From an uncultured Bacteroidia bacterium (GTDB lineage: Bacteria; Bacteroidota; Bacteroidia; Bacteroidales; UBA932): a stretch of DNA of 12,062 nt. A program made the translations under genes and the position numbers. This document shows, one piece after another, positions 5,654 through 12,062 of the stretch; the stretch's first letter is position 1; every line of letters starts with the position of its first letter. The notes beneath the pieces were generated by a model. It was not told the origin of the DNA. It made no database searches and was given only the letters and a program-made list of their open reading frames with translations. The stretch spans positions 1-12,062 of the forward strand of contig CACXHM010000198.1 of NCBI GenBank assembly GCA_902767465.1. Direction: 5' to 3'.

Positions 5654-6628
5654 TTATTCTTGTGCCGAAATCACGCGCAGAAGGTTGCCAGAGGCTATTT
5701 TTGCAATAGTATCATTTCCAAAACCACTCTCTTTCATATTCTTGAGAAGATTTTGAATTTTGTCCACGCTTTCGAGCCCTTTGGCAGTGTGATTTATGCC
5801 ATCGAAATCTGTCCCGATCCCGACCCCGTCAACCCCTGCGACCTCTACTGCATGACGGATATGATCGAGTACCAGAGAGGGCTCCGGCATCTCCCTTCCG
5901 TCAGGAGCATCATCATCAAAAGAAGCGAATTCGTCGGTAAGGAAACATGGGTAAATACTTATGCAAACGACTCCCCCCTTCCGGGCGATTCCGGCTATAA
6001 GATCATCGGGGAGATTCCTTGGATGGGAGCATAGCGCAGAGCAGCATCCATGGGTATATGCGACCGGCTTTTCCGACAAGGCCAGAACATCCCGGACAGT
6101 GTCGTTGGAAGTATGGGCAAGGTCTACCGTCACGCCAAGCGAATTCATCCGCTTTACCAGTTCCTTTCCAAGGGGACTGAGCCCTCCCCATCTCCCCTTT
6201 CCAGTGCAGGAGTCGCAGATGTCATTGTCTTCACTGTGGCAGAGGGTGACATAACGCACCCCTTCGCCGTAAAGGTGTTCAAGCATCCCTTCCCTGCCCA
6301 GTAGTGCCGAGCCGTTTTCAAGCCCCAGAAATATGGAACTCAATCCATTGGATGCATTCTCCTCCATCGTTGCTTTATCTGTAGCAAAAGCCACCTTGTC
6401 GCTGTTGAGAGCAACCTGACGCTTAACTACATCCAGCTGGGCAAGCGCATATTCCGAAGCCTCCTCATTTGAGAGCCTGGCCGGAATGTACAATGCGAAG
6501 AAAGAGCCGGTCACTCCCCCTCTTATCATCTTGGGGAAATCTACCTGTACTCCGGGATTATCTTTCCCAAAGTCTCTGCCCCGATACATTTGCGTAGGGG
6601 CATCGCAATGAGCATCAACTAAATACAT
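5654..6628 (-). CDS. Membrane dipeptidase-like metallopeptidase, family M19
   Basis: The 324-residue protein matches the M19 (renal dipeptidase) family, TIM-barrel zinc enzymes that split dipeptides, often of broad or D-residue specificity. Metal ligands are visible in order: His7 and Asp9 in VDAHCDAP, Glu104 in LGLENG, His172 in DLAHTSNDT, and His193 in YTHGCC. HPRNLPDD at 202-209 and the acidic site GIGTDFDGI at 270-278 complete the pattern. The protein begins directly at the first barrel strand (MYLVDAHCD), with no signal peptide or lipobox, so it is probably cytoplasmic despite the family name. Length is normal for bacterial members. It is the last gene of the maf-valS cluster, 8 nt after the ABC-F stop, and is followed by the hairpin at 5586-5628. 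The substrate could be peptides from turnover or cell-wall recycling; sequence alone does not decide. Confidence 0.92.
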   Translation of the reverse strand: MYLVDAHCDAPTQMYRGRDFGKDNPGVQVDFPKMIRGGVTGSFFALYIPARLSNEEASEYALAQLDVVKRQVALNSDKVAFATDKATMEENASNGLSSIFLGLENGSALLGREGMLEHLYGEGVRYVTLCHSEDNDICDSCTGKGRWGGLSPLGKELVKRMNSLGVTVDLAHTSNDTVRDVLALSEKPVAYTHGCCSALCSHPRNLPDDLIAGIARKGGVVCISIYPCFLTDEFASFDDDAPDGREMPEPSLVLDHIRHAVEVAGVDGVGIGTDFDGINHTAKGLESVDKIQNLLKNMKESGFGNDTIAKIASGNLLRVISAQE

Positions 6629-6636
6629 GGTGTTAT

Positions 6637-8562
6637 CTAATCTATAAGTTCACCCCATTCTGAGGTCTTGGCATCAAGGTCGCGCTTGCATTCGAGGTAC
6701 TCTCTCGTGAGTTCCATTATATCGTCCCCGTCTTTAGGAGCAGACAGCACCGTCTCAATCTCCTTCATTCTCTTTTCAAGTTTCTCAATCTCCTTCTCAA
6801 GAAAAACGATACGGTTCTTTTTCTTCTTCTCCTCCTTGCTTCTTTCCTTCATCTGGGTAAATGTCACTGTCGAAGTGCCGGGGGAGGCATTGTCTTCAGC
6901 TGATACGGCCTCCTGGCCGAATTGCGCTTTCCTCTCCAGTTCCTTCAGTGACTCCAATTTCCTGGCGCGCAGGAAATCCCCGACGCCCCCAAGGAACTCA
7001 CGCACATGGCTGTCGCGGAATTCGTAAACCTTGTCCACCAGTCCGTCCAGGAAATCCCTGTCGTGCGAAACTATCACAAGAGTGCCGTCAAAGGCCTTAA
7101 GCGCCTGTTTAAGGATATCTTTGGACTTGATGTCCATGTGATTCGTGGGTTCATCCAGAGCAAGCAGGTTATGGCTCTGGAGCATCAGCTTGGCCATGCC
7201 CAGACGAGCTCTCTCGCCGCCACTCAGCACTGATACACGCTTGTCTATATCTTCTCCGCGAAAGAGAAACTGTGCAAGAATGTCCCGAAGTTTGCTGCGG
7301 ATATCTCCAACGGCAATACGGTCAAGGGTGCTGAAGACTGTGTCCGTCTTATCAAGCACATCTTCCTGATTCTGGGCAAAATAACCAAAATCGACATTAT
7401 GCCCGAGCCGAGACTCTCCGCAAACAGGATCCAACTCTCCAACAATTACACGCATCATTGTCGTTTTTCCCTCTCCATTGCGCCCAACAAAAGCTACTTT
7501 CTCTCCCCTCTTGATTTCGATGTTTGCGTTACGGAAAACAATTTTTCCGGGATAGCCTACTGTAAGATCAGTGCATTTATACACAATGTCACCTGATCTC
7601 GGTGCGGGAGGGAATTTTACTGTAAGTGTTGCATTGTCGGTCTCATCTATCTCTATCCTCTCCAGCTTTTCCAGAGCCTTGATACGGCTCTGAACCTGAT
7701 TGGATTTGGTAGGTTTGTAGCGGAAGGTGCGGATGAAATCCTCCGTCTTCTCAATCATACGCTGCTGATTCTCGTATGCGGCCGTCTGCTGGGCAATGCG
7801 TTCTCTGCGCAACTCAGTATAACGGGTATATGGAACCTTATAGTCGTATATGCTTCCCAGCATAAGTTCTATAGTGCGTTTTGTGACGGTATCAAGGAAC
7901 TTGCGGTCGTGCGAAACCAGCATCACCGCCCCGTCGTAATCCTTCAGATACCCCTCAAGCCACTCTATCGATTCTATATCCAAATGGTTGGTGGGCTCGT
8001 CCAGCAGCAGCAGGTCAGGATGCTTCAACAGAATCTTTGCAAGTTCGATGCGCATGTTCCAGCCCTGACTGAAGGTTTCCGTTGCGCGGTTCAACTCTTC
8101 CGGCAGGAATCCCAGTCCCCTGAGGGTCCGCTCCGCCTGCACCTTAGGCGGCTCTGAATGGAAGACAGATAGTCTGTCGTTCAGCTCATTCAGCCGTTCA
8201 ATCAAAATGGCATATTCAGCTGATTCATAATCAGTACGCTCTGCCAGTTCTCTCGACACAGATTCCATTTCCAGTTCAGCGGCATTGCTCTCGTCGAAGG
8301 CGGTCATGGCCTCGTCAATGACGCTTCTCCCCCGGTGATGTTCCATGATCTGGGGAAGGTACCCCACAGTAAACCGCTGCGGTTTGTCAACGCTCCCAGA
8401 AGTAGGAGACATTTCCCCGCAGATAATCTTCATAAGCGTACTCTTACCCGCACCATTCTTTCCCACCAGGCCGATTTTGTCGGATTCACTGATATGGAAA
8501 TTGATGCGGGAAAAGAGTTCCCAACTGCCGAAATTAACGGTTAAATTGTTGATGGAGATCAT
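6637..8562 (-). CDS. ABC-F family ATP-binding protein (two ATPase domains, soluble)
   Basis: This 641-residue protein holds two ABC ATPase domains and no membrane segment, the mark of ABC-F proteins, which bind the ribosomal E site and influence stalled or antibiotic-bound ribosomes. Domain 1 has Walker A GKNGAGKS at 34-41, signature FSQGW at 164-168 and LLLLDEPTNHLD at 184-195. Domain 2 has Walker A GRNGEGKT at 360-367, LSGGE at 446-450, LALDEPTNHMD at 467-477 and His500 in the switch loop. A charged linker (about 240-305) corresponds to the P-site tRNA interaction motif. Residues 570-641 form a Lys/Glu-rich coiled-coil extension, as in Uup and YheS-type members. The variant first signature is common in ABC-F. 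Start and stop are tightly set: ATG overlaps the thioesterase stop by 4 nt (ATGA). Subfamily (housekeeping or resistance type) is not decided; the operon favours housekeeping. Confidence 0.95.
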   Translation of the reverse strand: MISINNLTVNFGSWELFSRINFHISESDKIGLVGKNGAGKSTLMKIICGEMSPTSGSVDKPQRFTVGYLPQIMEHHRGRSVIDEAMTAFDESNAAELEMESVSRELAERTDYESAEYAILIERLNELNDRLSVFHSEPPKVQAERTLRGLGFLPEELNRATETFSQGWNMRIELAKILLKHPDLLLLDEPTNHLDIESIEWLEGYLKDYDGAVMLVSHDRKFLDTVTKRTIELMLGSIYDYKVPYTRYTELRRERIAQQTAAYENQQRMIEKTEDFIRTFRYKPTKSNQVQSRIKALEKLERIEIDETDNATLTVKFPPAPRSGDIVYKCTDLTVGYPGKIVFRNANIEIKRGEKVAFVGRNGEGKTTMMRVIVGELDPVCGESRLGHNVDFGYFAQNQEDVLDKTDTVFSTLDRIAVGDIRSKLRDILAQFLFRGEDIDKRVSVLSGGERARLGMAKLMLQSHNLLALDEPTNHMDIKSKDILKQALKAFDGTLVIVSHDRDFLDGLVDKVYEFRDSHVREFLGGVGDFLRARKLESLKELERKAQFGQEAVSAEDNASPGTSTVTFTQMKERSKEEKKKKNRIVFLEKEIEKLEKRMKEIETVLSAPKDGDDIMELTREYLECKRDLDAKTSEWGELID

Positions 8563-8966
8563 TTGTCATACTTCTCCATCAATTCGCGGAAGTTCTCCGG
8601 ACAGGCCATGATGCGTCCGGTAGTGCTGTTCAAGAATCCCAGCACTATGGTCCCGTCGGCACATAGAACACCGTCCTGATTATATACAGCCTGCTTTACG
8701 ATAAGCTTTGCCAGAGGAAGGTTCTCGATATCTGCAGTAACTCGCAGCATATCTCCTATCTTCGCAGATGCATGATACTTCAACTGAACACTTACCACAG
8801 GAAACACTATCCCGTCCGCCTGGCATTTCTCGATACCATAGCCCCAGGATGCTATCATCTCATCTCTGGCGCATTCGAAATATCGGAGATAGTTGCTGTG
8901 ATGAACTATTCCCATAGGATCGGCCTCGTAATAACGGACCGGGAAAGTGGTTTCGAAATGTATCAT
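8559..8966 (-). CDS. Acyl-CoA thioesterase, YbgC/4-hydroxybenzoyl-CoA thioesterase-like hot-dog protein
   Basis: The 135-residue protein has the size and N-terminal active-site block of the 4HBT hot-dog family: VRYYEADPMGIVHHSNYLRY at 10-29, where Asp16 is the expected catalytic residue. The helix ending in YFECARDEM follows. The rest (VVSVQLKYHASAKIGDMLRV and later strands) fits the hot-dog sheet. The family hydrolyses acyl-CoA or acyl-ACP thioesters in the cytoplasm; YbgC members have been tied to the Tol-Pal region and phospholipid metabolism, but no tol gene is seen here, so the substrate is unknown. Both ends are joined by 4-nt ATGA overlaps, to valS upstream and the ABC-F gene downstream, which fixes the start at 8966 and implies translational coupling. 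Confidence 0.9.
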   Translation of the reverse strand: MIHFETTFPVRYYEADPMGIVHHSNYLRYFECARDEMIASWGYGIEKCQADGIVFPVVSVQLKYHASAKIGDMLRVTADIENLPLAKLIVKQAVYNQDGVLCADGTIVLGFLNSTTGRIMACPENFRELMEKYDK

Positions 8967-11602
8967 GCTCCAAGCGATTTAAGGGCGTTTTCAAGAGCGT
9001 CTATGCGTTGGAGAGCATCCGCTTCCTTTTTGCGCTCAATTGCAACCACGGCCTCCGGAGCATGGTCAACGAAGCCTTTGTTGGCCAGTTTCCGGCGAAC
9101 GCCATCAAGGAAGGCACGCTGACGATCAAGATCGGCAGCAAGTTTTGCCCGTTCCTCATCCACATTCACAAACTTGTCAAGGGCCACACTCATCGACACG
9201 GTTCCAACAATAAAAGACGTTGCCGCACCTTCGAACTTACCCTTGAACACCTTCACATTTCCAAGTTTGGAAAGCACCGGCACGAGTTCATCGAAGGTAC
9301 CATCGGCTATATACAGGTCCAATTCCTGCTTGGGAGCAATTCCCTTCTGTGAACGAACGGCTCTTATATTCACGATTGCTTCCTGGAGCAGTGCAAATTT
9401 TCCAAGGAAATCCTGATCGAAAGGTCCCGCAACAGGAGTGCGCTGGAACATTATGCTCTCGCCTTCCCCGCGTTTTTCCATTGCCTGCCAAAGCTCCTCG
9501 GTAATGAACGGCATCACGGGATGTATCAGTTTGATGAGTTTGTCGAAGAAAGTCACCGTAGCTTCGTAAGTAATCCCGTCCACTGCGCAGCCATAAGCCG
9601 GTTTAACCAATTCCAGATACCAACTGCAGAAATCGTCCCAGAAGAGTTTATAAATGGCCATGAGGGCGTCAGAGATACGGAATTTGCTGTAGTGGTCTTC
9701 GATTTCGGTAATGGTACGGCTGAGAAGGTTGTCAAACCACTTCACGGCGGCCAGCGCATAATCCGGCTGTTCACCTTTAGTGTCCACATTCCATCCGTTT
9801 ATGAGCCTCCAGGCATTCCAGATCTTGCCACAGAAATTGCGCCCCTGTTCCACCTGGGATTCATCGTAGAAGATGTCGTTACCGGCAGAAGAGCATAGAA
9901 GCATGCCAATTCGCACTGAATCAGCGCCATATTTAGCAATAAGATCGAGCGGGTCAGGACTGTTGCCAAGGGTTTTGCTCATCTTGCGTCCTTGTTTGTC
10001 GCGCACAATACCTGTAAGATACACATTGCGGAAAGGAACGTCCCCCATGAATTCGCCGCCTGCCATGATCATGCGGGCCACCCAGAAGAAAAGGATGTCA
10101 GGTCCCGTCACCAGATCGTTGGTAGGGTAATAGTAACTGAGGTCGCGGTTAGGCTTGTGTTCCGGATGACCGGGACGCTCTGCATCGAACACGCTGATGG
10201 GCCAGAGCCAACTGCTGAACCATGTATCCAGCACGTCCTCATCCTGACGGAGATCGGCGGCAGTATATGCTGGATTTAAAGTCTGGGCGGCCTTGAGAGC
10301 CTCCTCCGGAGTCGCTTCGACTATGATTTTTCCATCAGGCAGATAGTATGCGGGTATCTGCTGTCCCCACCATAACTGACGCGAAATGCACCAGTCGTGC
10401 ACGTTTTCCATCCAATGGCGATAAGTGTTGCGGTATTTGTCCGGAATCAGCTTAACCTTGCCGCTCTCAACCGACTCCAGAGCTTTAGAGGCCAGCTCAT
10501 CCATCTTGAGGAACCACTGTGCGGAGAGTTTTGGCTCGATGACTGCATTGGTGCGTTCAGAATACCCTACCGGAGAAGTGTATTCTTCGACCTTCACAAG
10601 GTTTCCAGCCTCTTCGAGCATTTTGACGATGTTCTTACGTGCCTCGAAACGGTCCTGACCTACCAGAATCTGAGCCTGTTCGTTCAGACGGCCGTGATCG
10701 TCAATAATATCCATTACCGGCAGATTGTGGCGCAGTCCGATCTCATAGTCATGGGCGTCGTGTGCAGGCGTAACCTTAAGGCAGCCTGTTCCGAAGTCCA
10801 TTTCCACATAGTCGTCCTCTATCACAGGTATCTCTCTGTTGATCAGAGGGATGAGCACCTTTTTGCCATGCAGGCGGAAATGCCTTTCGTCCTTGGGATT
10901 GACGCAGATGGCAGCATCGGCCATAATAGTTTCAGGACGGGTTGTGGCTATTACCAGATAATCGTCGGTGGGATTGCCTTTTCCGTCTGAGATATAATAC
11001 TTCAGGTGGTAAAAATGGCTCTTGGTATCGCGATGGATCACCTCTTCGTCGCTCACAGCCGTGAGTCCTTCCGGGTCCCAGTTCACCATGCGCACACCCC
11101 TGTATATCAAACCTTTCTTATAGAAGTGCACAAAGGTGGCAATAACCGCTTTCGACAGTTCGGGATCCATGGTAAACTTTGTGCGGTCCCAATCGCACGA
11201 TGCTCCGAGCTTCCGGAGTTGCTGCAGAATGATTCCACCGTGCTCTTCCTTCCATTCCCAGGCATATTTCAGGAACTCTTCACGGGTGATATCTTCCTTG
11301 GAAATACCCATGCCTTTCAACTTGGCGACAACCTTGCTTTCGGTTGCGATGGATGCATGGTCGGTGCCGGGCACCCAGCAGGCGTTTTTGCCGTCCATGC
11401 GGGCCTTTCTGACCAGCACGTCGTTAAGGGTATTGTTGAGCACATGCCCCATGTGAAGGATGCCGGTAACATTGGGCGGCGGGATTACGACAGTATAAGG
11501 TTCACGGGAATCCGGCTCCGAATGGAAGCAGCGGTTTTTCTCCCAATAAGCATACCACTTGTCCTCCACTTCGGAAGGATTGTATTTAGAGTTCAGTTCC
11601 AT
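8963..11602 (-). CDS. valS: Valine--tRNA ligase (valyl-tRNA synthetase)
   Basis: ValS charges tRNA-Val with valine in the cytoplasm and edits mischarged threonine. Numbered from the chosen ATG (879 residues), the class I HIGH motif appears as HMGH at 50-53 inside PPPNVTGILHMGH, and KMSKS as KMSKT at 540-544 followed by LGNSPDP. The inserted editing domain (about 190-345) has TTRPETIMADAA and TPAHDAHDYEIG. CISRQLWWGQQIP and LVTGPDILFFWVARM support Val rather than Ile or Leu specificity. The anticodon-binding region follows, and residues from about 810 form the Glu/Arg/Ala-rich coiled-coil arm typical of ValS. The frame opens at TTG 11611, three codons earlier, but ATG 11602 (MELNSKYNP) is the natural start. 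It overlaps maf by 17 nt and the thioesterase gene by 4 nt. Length is normal. Confidence 0.97.
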   Translation of the reverse strand: MELNSKYNPSEVEDKWYAYWEKNRCFHSEPDSREPYTVVIPPPNVTGILHMGHVLNNTLNDVLVRKARMDGKNACWVPGTDHASIATESKVVAKLKGMGISKEDITREEFLKYAWEWKEEHGGIILQQLRKLGASCDWDRTKFTMDPELSKAVIATFVHFYKKGLIYRGVRMVNWDPEGLTAVSDEEVIHRDTKSHFYHLKYYISDGKGNPTDDYLVIATTRPETIMADAAICVNPKDERHFRLHGKKVLIPLINREIPVIEDDYVEMDFGTGCLKVTPAHDAHDYEIGLRHNLPVMDIIDDHGRLNEQAQILVGQDRFEARKNIVKMLEEAGNLVKVEEYTSPVGYSERTNAVIEPKLSAQWFLKMDELASKALESVESGKVKLIPDKYRNTYRHWMENVHDWCISRQLWWGQQIPAYYLPDGKIIVEATPEEALKAAQTLNPAYTAADLRQDEDVLDTWFSSWLWPISVFDAERPGHPEHKPNRDLSYYYPTNDLVTGPDILFFWVARMIMAGGEFMGDVPFRNVYLTGIVRDKQGRKMSKTLGNSPDPLDLIAKYGADSVRIGMLLCSSAGNDIFYDESQVEQGRNFCGKIWNAWRLINGWNVDTKGEQPDYALAAVKWFDNLLSRTITEIEDHYSKFRISDALMAIYKLFWDDFCSWYLELVKPAYGCAVDGITYEATVTFFDKLIKLIHPVMPFITEELWQAMEKRGEGESIMFQRTPVAGPFDQDFLGKFALLQEAIVNIRAVRSQKGIAPKQELDLYIADGTFDELVPVLSKLGNVKVFKGKFEGAATSFIVGTVSMSVALDKFVNVDEERAKLAADLDRQRAFLDGVRRKLANKGFVDHAPEAVVAIERKKEADALQRIDALENALKSLGA

Positions 11603-12062
11603 AATCTGCAAATTTAATCAATTCATCGTAAACCTTATGCACCGGAAATCCCATTACATTATAAAAAGAGCCTTCGATTCCTGTTATGGCTGCATAACCT
11701 ATCCATTCCTGCACCCCATAGGCGCCGGCCTTATCATATGGTTTATATGTATCCAGGTAATAATCTATCTCAGCATCGGTGAGTTCACGGAAATGTACGA
11801 TGGTTGAGTCGGTAACGGTTTTGAAATGCTCCAAATCACGCAAAGTGACAGCGGTGATCACTTCGTGGCTGCGTCCAGAAAGAGCTTTCAGCATTGCCAC
11901 AGCCTCTTCCCGCGAATGGGGTTTTCCAAGTATAAGGCCGTCAAGGAGCACCATCGTGTCAGATGTAATTAGAATCTCATCCTTCTTCAGGTCGCGGTGA
12001 AAGCCACGGGACTTCCCTTCCGACATCAGCACCGGCACCTCGTCATGAGGTATGGAAGGGTC
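11586..12062 (-). CDS. maf: Maf/YhdE-like nucleotide pyrophosphatase (N-terminus cut by window edge)
   Basis: The frame is open to the right edge, leaving the last 158 residues of a protein usually about 190 long. The missing part would contain the N-terminal SxSPRR signature. Visible Maf blocks are ITSDTMVLLDGLILGKP, with the conserved Asp of the DT motif, then AMLKALSGRSHEVITAV, and near the end YDKAGAYGVQEWIGY followed by IEGSFYNVMGFPVHKVYDEL. Maf proteins hydrolyse non-canonical or excess nucleoside triphosphates to monophosphates plus pyrophosphate. The AGAYGVQ block suits the dTTP/UTP (YhdE) subgroup better than the m7GTP (YceF) subgroup. An internal GTG at 12038 is not the real start, because matching sequence continues upstream of it. 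Its 3' end overlaps valS by 17 nt, so it leads the visible part of the five-gene cluster. Confidence 0.93.
   Translation of the reverse strand, partial: DPSIPHDEVPVLMSEGKSRGFHRDLKKDEILITSDTMVLLDGLILGKPHSREEAVAMLKALSGRSHEVITAVTLRDLEHFKTVTDSTIVHFRELTDAEIDYYLDTYKPYDKAGAYGVQEWIGYAAITGIEGSFYNVMGFPVHKVYDELIKFADYGTEL

Noticed and set aside
10397..10990. Long open frame on the plus strand (197 codons) inside valS, and a similar one at 11006-11617 (203 codons)
   Set aside because: Both lie wholly or almost wholly antisense to the well-supported valS gene, and their products show no family motifs, only shadow-frame composition.

Overview
The window looks like an ordinary housekeeping stretch of a Bacteroidota chromosome, most likely Bacteroidales. 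Four things point there: protein-level resemblance (QueA with TNFHQPEST, an HTH regulator directly upstream of cinA, a two-domain ABC-F protein), no Shine-Dalgarno sequences in front of the genes, Bacteroidetes-type -7 boxes (TAnnTTTG) in the gaps, and genes of medium GC separated by very AT-rich spacers. No tRNA, rRNA, CRISPR array, insertion sequence or phage gene was seen.

Layout, left to right. (1) 1-955, minus: the N-terminal 318 residues of a secreted, probably outer-membrane beta-barrel protein with a lysine-rich linker; the gene runs off the left edge. (2) 1034-3372, minus: queA (queuosine tRNA modification) followed by an overlapping PlsC-like acyltransferase gene. (3) 3373-3822: a 450-bp, very AT-rich divergent spacer with promoter-like boxes and several dyad repeats. 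(4) 3823-5562, plus: a small XRE-type HTH regulator, then cinA. (5) 5586-5628: a strong hairpin between convergent genes, read as a bidirectional terminator. (6) 5654-12062, minus: a compact five-gene cluster transcribed right to left, maf (5' end outside the window) - valS - hot-dog thioesterase - ABC-F ATPase - M19 dipeptidase. Its junctions are a 17-nt overlap, two 4-nt ATGA overlaps and an 8-nt gap, so it is very probably one operon with translational coupling.

The genes concern tRNA charging and modification (valS, queA), ribosome-associated ABC-F function, nucleotide-pool sanitation (maf) and NMN/NAD salvage (cinA), lipid or acyl-CoA metabolism (acyltransferase, thioesterase) and peptide turnover (dipeptidase). 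I see no clear previously undescribed system. The points most worth a second look are the regulatory spacer at 3373-3822 (paired TGATnATCA dyads, a perfect 14-bp palindrome, a mirrored 11-mer and a possibly leaderless queA), the non-canonical nucleotide-loop region in the C-terminal domain of CinA, the altered HX4D motif of the acyltransferase, and the unrecognised Lys-rich barrel protein. Three gene starts were moved from TTG codons (queA, HTH gene, valS) to better-supported downstream starts.
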